DNA of 64,000 nt from assembly GCA_907163375.1 (NCBI GenBank), contig CAJQUW010007434.1, forward strand, positions 248,001-312,000, in the 5' to 3' direction. Below the pieces are notes generated by a model. The model was not told where the DNA came from and made no database searches. It saw only the letters and a list, made by a program, of their open reading frames with translations. Positions 28,601 through 38,458 of the stretch are shown piece after piece. Origin of the DNA: Prostheceraeus crozeri (lineage: Eukaryota; Platyhelminthes; Polycladida; Euryleptidae). Position numbers and translations under genes: made by a program. Numbering within the stretch: the first letter of the stretch is position 1; each line of letters opens with the position of its first letter.

Positions 28601-29204
28601 CCCGATAAGATCCATGTATCCGGAAATAAAGTATAAATCAAAAGTAATTGATTTCAGCGGATACAAATTGGAAACGATACATTGACGATTGTTTCATCAT
28701 ATGGCTACCCCGTATTTGTGTTCATGACATCCTTCCTTTTGTTAATGGTTTTTCTGAACATATCAGATTCACTATGGAGTTGCCTAATAATGGGTTATTA
28801 CCCTTTTTGGATACTGAAGTGTTTCGAGAAGATAACCGTTTCCAACGAGGCTATATATGAAAGATATACAGAGTGGTACAATATACCCGTGAGATTCTGC
28901 TTCTCCTACGTCCGTCAAAAGAGCCATCATTCTCGGAGAATTACGGAGAGATGATGCTCGATCTACAACAGAAGAAGCAAGGATATATTCGGAACAACTT
29001 GTTTTGAATCGGCTTAGGAACAATGGTTACCCATATCGGTATTTTCGAAAAATACAACACCATAATCAAAAAAATAAAAATCACAAAGGGGAACAGAAAA
29101 ACAAAGATGGGAGAATTTTCGTTCGTTGTCTTTTTGTTGACGAAGCTACCAAAAGAAGAATGATTAACACGGCATAGCGATCTTCATTATCTGACTATAT
29201 ATTT

Positions 29205-29621
29205 TTGCATTTTGAATCTGGGAAATCTTTGCGTAAAATATTTCACCCACCCAAACAGCGCATACTTTGCAAAGATGATTGTGATACGTGCGTTATCAGT
29301 GCAAAACCAAAATTATGCTATACCAAGAACTTAATTTACAAAATTACGTGCAAATTATGCAATGCAATATATATAGGCGAGTCTTCCCGCTGTGTCCGTT
29401 CGAGAGTGAAAGAACATTTGACTCAAGATAGCAGTGCGGTCTTCCAACACATTAAGACCAATCACGCAGGTTGCCCCTCACCCTGCATATCATGGTCCGT
29501 TCTACATCAGAATTTGAATAACACTCAGAAAAGGCGCTCGCTGGAGGCTATGCACATTCGTCGTCACAGCGGGGCATTAATGAATGGATGTCACGGCTTG
29601 CACATTGACTTCGAGGTTTGA
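29205..29621 (+). CDS. GIY-YIG endonuclease domain of PLE A (138 aa)
   Basis: A linker with C-x4-C-x2-C (near residues 25-32) is followed by LIYKITCKLC ... IYIGESSRCVRSRVKEHL (about residues 47-75), the GIY-YIG core with its Arg, then HIKTNH and the C-terminal helices with Glu in RRSLEAMHI (about residue 115). This is the nicking endonuclease domain of Penelope-like elements. The frame is open throughout, unlike the RT part. Confidence 0.85.
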   Translation: MHFESGKSLRKIFHPPKQRILCKDDCDTCVISAKPKLCYTKNLIYKITCKLCNAIYIGESSRCVRSRVKEHLTQDSSAVFQHIKTNHAGCPSPCISWSVLHQNLNNTQKRRSLEAMHIRRHSGALMNGCHGLHIDFEV

Positions 29622-29696
29622 GAACACTTCTCTCCTACTTGTCGTGAACTCATATCTTGCTCTGTATATAAATGCTTCATCTCTGCTTTTATTTTG

Positions 29697-29732
29697 TAAC
29701 CTTGAGAAAGCCGTAAGGCGAAATATTGGTTA
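29697..29732 (+). ncRNA. Hammerhead-like fold, PLE A
   Basis: Stem I TAACC/GGTTA; core TTGAGAA; stem II GCC-GTAA-GGC; GAAA; then TA-TT as a minimal stem III and cleavage-site UU. The canonical C3 and G8 are replaced by U3 and A8, which can still pair. Confidence 0.55.
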
Positions 29733-29784
29733 ATTTATTCATTAATACAATTTGTATCCGCTGAAATCAATAACTTTTGATTTA

Positions 29785-29797
29785 TACAACAAAAGTA
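29785..29797. repeat. Right 13-bp target duplication of PLE A
   Basis: TACAACAAAAGTA, exact partner of 28588-28600. Confidence 0.85.
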
Positions 29798-31582
29798 ATT
29801 TTGATCCCCCAAAAGGTCAAAATGCAGAACTAGATTCCTTGATAAATATAATTCAAAATGATGTAGCAATGTATCTAAGCCAACTAGGATAAAACCAAAG
29901 ATAAGATAAAAACATTTCTTCTAATGACAATCGTTCAATCAGTTTCCTGAAAAAGAATCAGGATCTACACATCACTAAGGCAGATAAAGGTGGGGCATTT
30001 GTGATTTTAGATTGTAATTTTTACAAACGAAGAATTTATCAAGAACATTTGACGGACCTTCTAACGTATTCATCGGTTACGCAAAATAATCCATTTAACT
30101 GTAAATAAGATAAAACAATTACTAGAATCTAATGAAATGAGTTTAACGAAAAAAGAACGTCCATATTTGATAAAATTGAATCCTGAAATTCCTTATTTAT
30201 ATAAGGTCTTCCTAAAATACATAAACACAATGTCATTTCAAGAATGTGAATATTGATAAGTTTGGTTATATACATTGCGATGTACCGGAACAATTAAAAT
30301 TTAGACCAGAACTTGTTAACTTGTTAAAATTTTTAACCGGTACAATTAAAATTAAAATAATACTGATGCTCCTGCTTCAAGATTGAGTGAAATTAGACGA
30401 ATTATTGAAACCTTTAGTGCACAAATTGCCGAGCCATTGCACAGACACCTTTCACTTTCTAAATAAACTTCCCAAAGAAGTTGATCAGAATAATTTTGCA
30501 ACGTTTGACGTTGTAGCTCTATATGCTAGCATCCCTCATAATTTGGGCATAAGCGTCTAATTATTGACTACAAACATCTAGGGATACTTTAATACCAGAT
30601 AGGTTCTCAAATAGTTTCATTATTAAAGGGATCGAAATCGTATTAAAAAACAATTATTTCAAGTTCAATAATGAATACTATCTCCAACTTTCTGGAACTG
30701 CCATGGGGACAAAAGTGGACCCTACTTTCCCTTCCCTCACAATGGGCTACTTGGACGTTAATCTTTATAATTCTTTAAAAAGCCAGTGGAATGAATCGAC
30801 GGCAAACTTATTTAAAACACGATGGATTCGCTATCTAGACGATTGCTTTTTATTATGGAATAACGAAGAGGATTTAGAGCTGCTGAAAGAATTATTGAAC
30901 AATTTAAATCCACATATTAAGTTCACAGCTGAAGTCAATCCACGATCTACTAATTTTTTTAGATGTTCATATTTATAAGAAAAGTAATGCAATTGAAACA
31001 GACATTTTTTAAAAGCCCACAGATAGTTTTAACTACGTTCCTTTTCACTCTGGGCATATCCAAATCATGTTCTGAAGAATATTCCATATAAGAATATTCG
31101 CTAAAAGAATAACTAGAATTGCATCAGAAAAAAGTAATAGAACTAAAAGATTGAATGAACTGAAAAATCTTGCTTAAAGCTAATTATCCAATGAATTTAA
31201 TCGATAGCGCTATCTCAATTGCACAGTCTCAACGTCGTGATGGACCAATGCCAACAACTAATAAGCCAACATTACCTTTCGTATCGACTTTGAATCCCAA
31301 TAACCCAAATGCTTGTAAAAATATCATTTACCCGACCACTGGCAGTCTTGCTCTAATTGAGCCATTTAACAACTTTAAGGTTATCCCTTACCGCCAAAGC
31401 CATTCTCTATTGAATATTCTTCGCAGGAATGACAATACGATTATTACCGGAGTCACTAAATGCAGTGATGTCAGATGCAAATGTTGTGACATCTCATCAC
31501 TGGCACAACGATAAAAATTGGTGATTTTGTCTTCCAAATAAAAAAGAATTTCAATTGTAATTCTAGCAATATTCTGTACTTC

Positions 31583-31858
31583 TTGAAATGCAATGGTTGC
31601 AACGATTTCTATGTGGGTCAAACTGGTGATATCTTGCGGAATAGATTGACCGTCCATCGCCAACAAATTAATAATCCCAGGCTTGCTTTGCTCCACGTAA
31701 GTAAACATATAGCCGCCTGTTGTAGTAACATGGAAATCAAATTTGTAGCTGTGCCTTTTTATCAATTTTCTAACGATGCAGCTAGATCTCAGAGGGAATG
31801 TAAAAAAAGCTATTTTATTTCAAAGTTTAAACCCTCTCTAAATAGAGATGATGCGTAA
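31583..31858 (+). CDS. GIY-YIG endonuclease fragment of PLE B (91 aa)
   Basis: Contains CNGCNDFYVGQTGDILRNRLTVHRQQ (residues about 3-28), with the YVG and catalytic Arg of the GIY-YIG core, a Cys-rich middle, and a C-terminal E-x-Y helix region. Frame is open but preceded by broken RT sequence. Confidence 0.8.
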   Translation: MKCNGCNDFYVGQTGDILRNRLTVHRQQINNPRLALLHVSKHIAACCSNMEIKFVAVPFYQFSNDAARSQRECKKSYFISKFKPSLNRDDA

Positions 31859-31888
31859 TTGCTTTTCAGTTTATAATTATTTCTAAGT

Positions 31889-31931
31889 GGTGTCTGACGA
31901 AGTACAATAAAGTACGGAAACCGCTAACACC
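31889..31931 (+). ncRNA. Hammerhead ribozyme motif, PLE B
   Basis: Stem I GGTGT/ACACC; canonical core CTGACGA; stem II GTAC-AATAAA-GTAC; GAAA; a short CCGC link, then TA at the cleavage position. This is the type I arrangement with a minimal stem III reported for Penelope-like elements, and it lies 30 bp past the GIY-YIG stop. Confidence 0.7.
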
Positions 31932-31953
31932 AAATACGTCTTTTGGTTCTCTC

Positions 31954-31957
<4 letters not shown>

Positions 31958-31988
<31 letters not shown>
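31958..31988. repeat. (TA)n tract between two tail-to-tail PLEs
   Basis: About 15 TA units separate the 3' ends of PLE B (plus) and PLE D (minus). Confidence 0.9.
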
Positions 31989-31992
<4 letters not shown>

Positions 31993-32024
31993 GAAAAAGA
32001 AGACGAGGTCAATAAAAGCATATA

Positions 32025-32060
32025 TTGGAAAGCTTTCGACAAAAGTCTTTTTCAATCCAA
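32025..32060 (-). ncRNA. Hammerhead-like fold, PLE D
   Basis: On the minus strand: stem I TTGGA/TCCAA; core TTGAAAA; stem II GAC-TTTT-GTC; GAAA; GC-TT. It has the same U3-A8 replacement as PLE A with different stem sequences. Confidence 0.55.
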
Positions 32061-32197
32061 AAGTAACAACAATCTTAAACCAAGCAAAAAGGACAGAAGG
32101 AAACTAATCTAAGTCATCATATCTAAAATTTAAACGCTGATACAAAAAGCAGACACTATGTAAAAATGGATAAGATATCGAAAGAATATCATAGTTA

Positions 32198-32467
32198 TCA
32201 ATTGTACATAACATTAATACTGGGTCTTTGAGATTTGATGAAATTTCTCTCGCAGACTTTACGTTCATAGACATTGGCAAAAAACTTCTGTAAAATTTCT
32301 ATTTTGATGTCACAAGCTGATGGATTTAATTGATGCTTCAAATGAAAATGCTGGTGTACAAGACTTATTTTGCTATTTAAATGTTCTAAAATTCGCTTCC
32401 TGATAGTGCACTGAGTTTCACCAATATAAGTCTTAACATTTGTTGCAAGTGATTTTATATACAACAT
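32198..32467 (-). CDS. GIY-YIG endonuclease of PLE D (89 aa)
   Basis: YIKSLATNVKTYIGETQCTIRKRILEHL-type core at residues about 3-30 (split here as YIK ... TYIGET ... RKRILEHL), then the HFHLKH and C-terminal ERNFIKSQRPSIN segments typical of the family. Open frame. Confidence 0.8.
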   Translation of the reverse strand: MLYIKSLATNVKTYIGETQCTIRKRILEHLNSKISLVHQHFHLKHQLNPSACDIKIEILQKFFANVYERKVCERNFIKSQRPSINVMYN

Positions 32468-32508
32468 TTTTCAAAAAACATAAATTGCTGTTATTACATA
32501 AACAAGAC

Positions 32509-32892
32509 TTATTGCATGGAATACTTTATTTCTTCTTGATTTGGCGAACTAATGATGGTGGGAGTTACAAACACAGGTTTCAGTTTCAAAATTGGAATTT
32601 TATTTAATTCAGAGCGAATTTGTCTTGCTTGATTTTCATTGATAAAAGGAATACGAACATACGCTTGCTTTTCTTGGTTAGTACGTGTACGAGTATGAAA
32701 TGAAGGAACAGAAGTTGTTATATACTTGTTGACTAAACATTTGGGATATCCATTAGAAATAAAACGATGTTTAACAAAAGATATACCCTTTTCAATCAAT
32801 GCAGAGGTGATACAATTTCGATGAACTCGTAAACATTCATTTCTCATCAAATTAATCTTTCTAATTAAAGGTACGAAGCTATCCCATGGCAA
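32509..32892 (-). CDS. RT C-terminal/linker segment of PLE D (127 aa)
   Basis: Helical segment starting PWDSFVPLIRKINLMRNEC, which is the PLE region between RT and the GIY-YIG domain, ending in a beta-rich stretch before the nuclease. Its Cys/His content is low. It belongs to the same PLE D remnant. Confidence 0.7.
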   Translation of the reverse strand: MPWDSFVPLIRKINLMRNECLRVHRNCITSALIEKGISFVKHRFISNGYPKCLVNKYITTSVPSFHTRTRTNQEKQAYVRIPFINENQARQIRSELNKIPILKLKPVFVTPTIISSPNQEEIKYSMQ

Positions 32893-33097
32893 CAGATGAC
32901 CACTGTGGGTGGATTTTGAATAAAACGAACTTAAACACGAATTATTCGCGAAAGAAACTATTGTGTCCTAAAATGAAATACTAGCATTTTCGGGGTACTC
33001 AACAGTAAACTGGATAGAATTATTTATGCTATTCAACTCAGGAAGTATATCATCCAAAGGAGAAAATGAAATAATATGTCCAAATATATTAAAAAAT

Positions 33098-33545
33098 TTT
33101 TTTTTTCGGTTTGGTTCTGCTATGTTTCCTCAGGCTTGGAGAGACCTTCCATATCGTACATTCGATATGGTTGGCCTGGCCCCGCCATGTGGTATAGGTT
33201 GGAGGTTAGGGGCCGAAACCTTGCTTCATGCAGCCACATGGTTCCTCCCTGATGACTCCATACATAGCAAACTTAATTTTGGTTTTGGTTTTTTTTTAGG
33301 TTTCTCTCTTGTATGATAAAAATTAAATCGTTTATAAGTTTTAATTTATTTCCCTTACCGTCTCTAGTTGAGTAGACTTGCCTTTATACGTATTTCAGTA
33401 CCTGCTCTATACTAGAGTAGGTTAGTCTATGTTGTCAGTATTATTTCATTCATTCATGACTTTTAATTACCTAATTATTTACAAGATTCTCCACTAGGGT
33501 AATTGTTTAACTTTGGCGTCTTCCGTTTCCTGGATTCTTCGAATT
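33098..33545 (-). mobile_element. Short A-tailed insertion in PLE D
   Basis: Sequence unrelated to PLE interrupts the RT region. On the minus strand it ends in an A-rich tail (complement of the T run at 33098-33111), as in retroposed SINE-like or processed sequences. It contains an inverted pair CCATGTGG/CCACATGG and an ORF on the plus strand that I do not recognise. Exact ends are uncertain. Confidence 0.45.
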
Positions 33546-34270
33546 TTTTAACCGTGTCGTGTCTTAATTTGAATAACAAAAATATCATCAATATATCTTT
33601 TCCAGAAAATAAAACGTGATGGATCAACAGATAGAATTTGCCTCTCTACATGAAACATGTAAACAATCGCTAAAATAGGGGATAAATTATTTCCCATAGC
33701 TAATCCTGAATTTTGTTTATAGAACCGACCCTTAAAGAAAATGGTGTCCGTAGTTACAGGGTCGCTACATTTCAATTTTAGTAGGACAGTTTTCATCTCA
33801 TTACTCTGCCGAGATGCAATACTAGTTAATTCTTTATTGAACAACTTTTGAGCTGTGCTCGGTAGAACGTGTGGTTTTCATCATAATTTTCTAAGTGTGG
33901 GTAGCTCAAATGTTCATATTTACGATCATCGATCGCTCTTTGTCTTGTCCGATGGCAGAATTCTAATATCAGGAATAACTTTAATGCTTTTGATTATTTT
34001 AGAGTCATTAGACACAGGGATTTTTGATTTAGAGGTAATGTCTATTATTTTATCATGTATAGACGATAGACATTGTTGTACATCATCTGGAAGTGACACG
34101 TCAGTATGATAATAAGGACGGTTAGCTGGAGATATAAACCGCCAACTGGCTTCAAGTAGATCAGAATTAGAGTCAGAATTATATATATGTATATACATAT
34201 TGTCGTATGTCTTAATAATCCCTGCATATTGGGAGGGAAACATGCTTTATAGGCAGCCTAAACTGCATGA

Positions 34271-34289
34271 TTGGGTCTGTGAGACCCAA
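34271..34289. repeat. 8-bp perfect hairpin
   Basis: TTGGGTCT-GTG-AGACCCAA. No gene context; a similar GGGTCTC...GAGAC piece lies at about 34449. Confidence 0.6.
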
Positions 34290-34484
34290 CACAGGATGCA
34301 AGCGTGCGCTACTTCTAAGGTCTTTTATCGAATGCTTTCTAATTTCATGACTGTCTCATTTGGTTATACCTTTCCAACTGTCTATGAATTAATCGATTTA
34401 TTTATGTAGAATATTGATTTTGATGCATGTCTCCGTTACTGCATTAGTGGGTCTCAGAGACACAAGCTCATACGATTATCTTTA

Positions 34485-34847
34485 CAATTAACAACAATGA
34501 GATTAAATACACAATAGATCAGATTGCCACGCAAAAGATGTGCGGCTGGTAGGATTCGAACCTACGACCAAGGTGAACTAGACCTGTGCTCTAACCAACT
34601 GAGCTACGAGCCACTTACGCGACTCTGTCAATTGGCAGGATCAAACCCTCACCACCACACATCAGTTGTCAAGGCAATAATAATCAATGAATAAATAACA
34701 CGTCACAATTGTGACCGCCGACATTAAGGCAAGTAGCAGGGATCGATTGTCCACCAAAGCATCTTAAGCCATGTCGTGAATGCAATTAACAACAATGAGA
34801 TTAAATACACGATAGATCAGATTGCCACGCAAAAGATGTGCGGCTGG
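34485..34847. repeat. 65-bp direct repeat flanking the tRNA region
   Basis: 34485-34549 and 34783-34847 are nearly identical and both end in the complement of the tRNA 3' acceptor sequence. The tRNA-side copy continues into the tRNA; the other does not. This suggests a partial tandem duplication or a tRNA-linked repeat. Confidence 0.8.
34541..34614 (-). tRNA. tRNA-like gene, anticodon loop CTAGTTC
   Basis: 74 nt with a clear D arm (GCTC ... GAGC, loop AGTTGGTTA), T arm (GTAGG-TTCGAAT-CCTAC) and acceptor GTGGCT/AGCCGC with one G-U pair. A and B box promoters are intact in appearance. The anticodon loop reads C-T-A-G-T-T-C, giving AGT (Thr) if placed normally, but position 37 is then T instead of a purine and the anticodon stem has one mismatch, so it may be a pseudo-tRNA or the head of a tRNA-derived SINE. 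Confidence 0.7.
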
Positions 34848-35060
34848 CAAGTAATTCAATGTTCATAACTAGATTCACACAAATATCACGCGACTACAAA
34901 ATTATTGAAAACATTCTGATTAGTTACCTATGACTCAACGCCAGGCTGTCGACATCTATAAACGCAATTACTCGGCATTTCAGTAATTTTACGTTCACTG
35001 TCTATTCAAATAAAAATGAAGAAGACAAAGATGCGAATGAATTACATGTAGTACAGAGAA
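34620..35060. other. Intergenic stretch with the repeat pair only
   Basis: Apart from the second 65-bp repeat copy I see no gene or recognisable element. Confidence 0.5.
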
Positions 35061-35830
35061 AGACTTTCGTTTTGCCCTTGGGTGAATTTTAGACGGCAGA
35101 AGAACTGCCCACATTCACTGGAGGAATGCATGCAGGAAATGCTATGCAAATACGACCAGGAATTAAAGCATTCGCATCCCAGCGAATCCATGACCTTGCA
35201 TCTTAATTCAAAGTCATTTTCGACCAAGATATGCCAGCTACCATTATTATTGAGACAAACCGTGAAGCTCGAAGGGTATAAGGAAATGATTGGCAAACTA
35301 TTTCATCGGTGGAAGTGGAAGCATATTGGTTTATGTATTCTACCAGGTGTTTTCAAAAGCAAAACTGAAGATTTGCGTGAGTTATGGAATGAAGAGACTG
35401 GTTGTGCCATATTTAGGGAGACCATGTCAATCAATCGTTTCGAAGAAATTCGAAGAAAGTATGGATCGACAATAGAGCACAAGAATGGCAAGATTGAAAA
35501 ACGACCGACTTGCAGCTATTCGCTTGCTCATTGATGATATCAACAGCCAAAAATGCTACAACCATTGAGAGTGTTTAAATGTGGATGTAGAATTACATCT
35601 TTTCTAAGGGCGGTGCCAAGCAAACTGGCAAAGTGCGGACTCAAATTTTGGATTCTCGTTGATTCTGCAACTTATTATGCTTCTTATGTGAATATGCATA
35701 CCGTAAAGGACTCTATAAATATTCGTGGTGTTCGTAGTTTGGGAGTACATGTGTTACAGGCAACTCAATCCATCGGGAAGAAATGTCACCATGGACAACT
35801 TTTTCACGAGTCAAAAGTCAAAAGTCATAG
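35060..35830 (+). mobile_element. piggyBac-type transposase remnant
   Basis: 35082-35534 encodes IGLCILPGVFKSKTEDLRELW ... GCAIFRETMSINRFEEI-type sequence (split as IGLCILPGVFKSK and ETMSINRFEEI), the N-terminal DDE_Tnp_1_7 block. 35553-35830 continues with PSKLAKCGLKFWILVDSATYY, which holds the second catalytic Asp. A TMDNFF block with the third follows in another frame near 35790. Frames shift at least twice near 35460-35560 and once near 35790. The 3' part is replaced by LINE sequence. Confidence 0.8.
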
Positions 35831-35834
35831 AAAA

Positions 35835-36590
35835 TCATGTTTGAAAAACATTACCAAGTCGTCATTATGTGATCAGGTGTTAACACTGAGGGATTCTTCA
35901 ACGCACCTTGGCATTACTTTGTCGTCCAAATTTAGTGGTTGTGAACATGTACAGTCTCGCATAAAAAAGCTCGTGGAGCTTTCTTTGGGCTCTGTCCCTT
36001 TGATATGTTCAACCAAACTTAGATCTAGACATTCCTAAAACTTAGACATTCCAGAGAAAGCATATATATGGAAAGCCATAGTTCTGCCAACTTTGATTTT
36101 CGGATGTGACATCGCCCCTTTGAGAGCTTCTGATGTTGGCGTATTGGTGAACTTCCAGGCAAGTTGCTTGAAGGCAGCTCTTAATTTGCCAAAAAGAGTG
36201 CTCTACTACAATCATTGGACATTTTGCCCGCGTCAGAATGCTTGTGTCGAAGATCATTGCGCTGATCATCGACTTCGGCGCTTAATGCTTGGTCGTATTT
36301 CTGACGCAATGCTCATGCCGCAATCTGTATGCGGATCTTTTCTAGGCCAGATTGCTGATTGTGCGGGTTCAATCAGCAATATCATGAAGCTGATGTTGGG
36401 GAGAATTCCTCATCAGCTGTTTACTCCAGGGCATGAACCTGATGGAATCAAGGACAGTATAAGGACTGTCCTATCTTACCAGGAACCCTTGAGTTCAAAA
36501 TTATTGCTATTGCTATGTCTTTACTACTGAATTTTAATTTTTTGTCACGTTCGTTTTGTGGATGCTGAATAAAGTTATTATTATCATGAA
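35835..36590 (+). mobile_element. LINE 3' fragment inserted into the piggyBac remnant
   Basis: The downstream part of a LINE ORF2 (HLGITLSSKFSG block near 35900; IFGCDIAPLRASDVG ... ALNLPKR block in 36093-36530) ends in GAATAAAGTTATTATTATC, a tail like that of the LINE fragment at 26213. Frames change once near 36030. The ORF end at 36530 is typical of the C terminus. Confidence 0.7.
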
Positions 36591-36660
36591 GAAGCAATCA
36601 TGCACTAGCTGTCTAAGTAACTATTCATGCCTTCACATCACAGCATTCTATCAAGGTTGT

Positions 36661-36694
36661 CGGGCATAAATTGGAAATTTCCAATTTATGCCCG
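36661..36694. repeat. 34-bp perfect palindrome
   Basis: CGGGCATAAATTGGAAA followed directly by its exact reverse complement, with no spacer. It could extrude a cruciform. Shared with no other feature in the window. Confidence 0.9.
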
Positions 36695-37179
36695 CAAATT
36701 TCAATGTATTTTCGATGGATCTACAACTTCCCATTTGTGCCCTGCATTTTCATTTATCTATTTCAAACATGATCATTTCAAGGGTAATTTCATTCTCGTT
36801 CATCGACATCTATGGTCCACGTCATAAATGTTTTCTTAATCCATGATAGTTCAGGCAATAATAGAAATTATGTAATGGTTAAAGGAGGACAGATTGATAT
36901 TTGTTGGAATAATGAGGTCAATTATCTTGTTAAAATGCCCGAGGGCTTTTGAGTAATGGATAAACGGGGATTTTTTAGATCTTAATAAAACCACGTTTAT
37001 CCGTTTTAAACTATGCCAGATTATCTCTATGTTCACAGGGCAGGTTAACAGGGTCGGTTAACACATAGAGGTCGGATAGATTTGAATTTCTAATTTATTG
37101 CATTTCCTTTTACGCTAGATGAAGGACAACCAAGGTATAACTAACTTCATGTACGATGAATCAAATTTGAAGAATTATT

Positions 37180-37535
37180 AGTAGTGAAAACTGTGCCCTA
37201 CTACGAGTGGGATAGGTACAGGGATAGGTGCATGTAAAATTCAGTGTTATAGTTAGGTACATGGATAGGTACATGCACGATCTAGTGTTATGAATAGGAA
37301 CATGGGATAGGTACATGTAAAAATAGCTGTGTTATGAATAGGAACATGTATGACTTCTGTCTTATTGGATAAGTACATGTGCTTGGTAGACTGGGTTGAG
37401 TACATTGCGTTTCGGAACGTCCATGATCGAACTTGTGCGACTTGGTTCTGAGTACTTGGATACGCACCGATAGACGTCCGTTGTTTGATTTTGAATGTGT
37501 TTGCTCAATTGCGACTATTGTGACCATTGTAATAA
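37180..37535 (+). repeat. Left TIR of Polinton B with GATAGGTACATG repeats
   Basis: Matches the reverse complement of about 63764-64000 from ACTACGAGTGGG inward. It is built of short tandem variants of GGATAGGTACATGT and GAATAGGAACATG, with about 100 bp more of them than the right copy. No similarity to the TIR of Polinton A beyond the terminal AGTAGTRA. Confidence 0.88.
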
Positions 37536-38172
37536 TTATTGAAAATATAAAACCTTAATGTGCATTTATGATTTTATTACTTCCCAATATGAAAATCAAT
37601 TCCGGAATTATGTTTAAAGTGAAAAGACAAGAGATTTACGATGTAAATATTATTTAACATTGAAAAACAAGTGAAGTGTAGAAGTCTTGTCCCGTAGGGG
37701 ACTCTATTATTTTCAAGAAATCGTCGCTCCATTCCAAAAAAGTTACATTGTTTGTGAACTCGTGTTCTATTTGATGAAGCGGACACTTGATTGATGGTTG
37801 CGCCTTTGAAGTGCTGTTACGATTTATAGCCTCCAAAGGGCCAATTTGCAGCCACATGAGAGATGAATGTCCATGTCCAATCGTCCACCCATGATTGTTT
37901 CACTTCCATTTTCAAAGAAGAAGAGTTTCGACATGTTTTTGGATAGGAAGTTGGAAATTATAATCTCTTGAGGAAATAAACTTTAAAGTTTGGTACAATG
38001 GCATCTTTATATGTTAATAAACTTTAGGGAAGTTCGGTACCTCTCTGATTGGCTGTTAGGATTTCCTTTGTTTAAAAAAGTATATACGTCCGAGGTTTGT
38101 ACCAATTCTTATCAAAGGTTCTAATCCTCAAGCTTACGACAAGTTTCAACTTTATAATTTATTTATTTAACG
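37536..38172. other. Non-coding subterminal DNA of Polinton B
   Basis: No frame here has coding character. A TATA-like GTATATAC lies at about 38079. Confidence 0.4.
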
Positions 38173-38310
38173 ATGGATCGTACCAATGCACAAAAGGAAT
38201 CTCCGATCGAGAATGTTACTATGGAACGTACCAATACACCTCCCCAATCTCCGATGGAGCGTATATCAACATATTTGTTTTGTTATTTCACAAATTGGTC
38301 CTCTGTTTAG
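38173..38310 (+). CDS. Possible small gene with internal repeat (45 aa)
   Basis: ATG about 90 bp after a TATA-like element. The peptide repeats M-[DE]-R-T-N-[AT] ... S-P-[IM]-E twice, then ends in an aromatic stretch. No family recognised. Its place just inside the left TIR mirrors the small TATA genes of Polinton A, but the evidence for coding is thin. Confidence 0.3.
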   Translation: MDRTNAQKESPIENVTMERTNTPPQSPMERISTYLFCYFTNWSSV

Positions 38311-38458
38311 GTATGAATGGGACATGGGGAATAAATATCTATAATTGCTCATGCTCAATATAGAAATTCAGATTAACTTTCAAACAAAAATGAAATATGA
38401 AGACATCAACTTAAAATAAATAGGAACATATAACTTCTAAAGAAGCAGTTATATTGCT

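Larger units (their letters stand above)
28601..29784 (+). mobile_element. Penelope-like element A nested in PLE B
   Basis: 1.18-kb 5'-truncated insertion flanked by TACAACAAAAGTA. It carries the end of RT (WKRYIDDCFIIW at 28648-28860, with a frame change after FREDNRF) and an open GIY-YIG ORF (29205-29621). A hammerhead-like fold lies at 29697-29732. Its last 37 bp (about 29748-29784) match the reverse complement of about 28630-28666, so the insertion is partly bounded by inverted copies, a known habit of PLEs. Confidence 0.85.
28431..31988 (+). mobile_element. Penelope-like element B, split by PLE A
   Basis: The N-terminal conserved block (LEFCSKLRLRDHF) lies at 28500-28590; PLE A interrupts it at 28601-29784. 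The gene resumes at 29798 (FDPPKG ... LDSLINII; HITKADKGGAFVILD near 29960). RT catalytic block RYLDDCFLLW is in 30703-30978, the RT-nuclease linker in 31170-31514, and GIY-YIG (NGCNDFYVGQTGDILRNRL) in 31583-31858. A hammerhead-like fold follows at 31889-31931, then a (TA)n tract. Several frameshifts and stops make it inactive. Confidence 0.85.
32025..34243 (-). mobile_element. Penelope-like element D
   Basis: Minus strand. N-terminal block with LPSDKTKSDR lies in 33926-34243, RT in 33548-33844 (YKQNSGLAMGNNLSPILAIVYM and FWKRYIDDIFVI), thumb and linker in 32509-33000, and GIY-YIG in 32198-32467 (YIGETQCTIRKRILEHL). A hammerhead-like fold sits at its 3' side (32025-32060). About 0.45 kb of unrelated sequence interrupts it at about 33098-33545. 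Multiple frame changes. Confidence 0.85.

Noticed and set aside
33026-33316. 96-aa plus-strand frame in the insertion within PLE D
   Set aside because: Not recognised, and it lies antisense to the A-tailed insertion; kept as part of that element only.
37196-37400. CRISPR-like array of GATAGGTACATG units
   Set aside because: Eukaryotic Polinton TIR with variable short tandem repeats and no unique spacers; not CRISPR.
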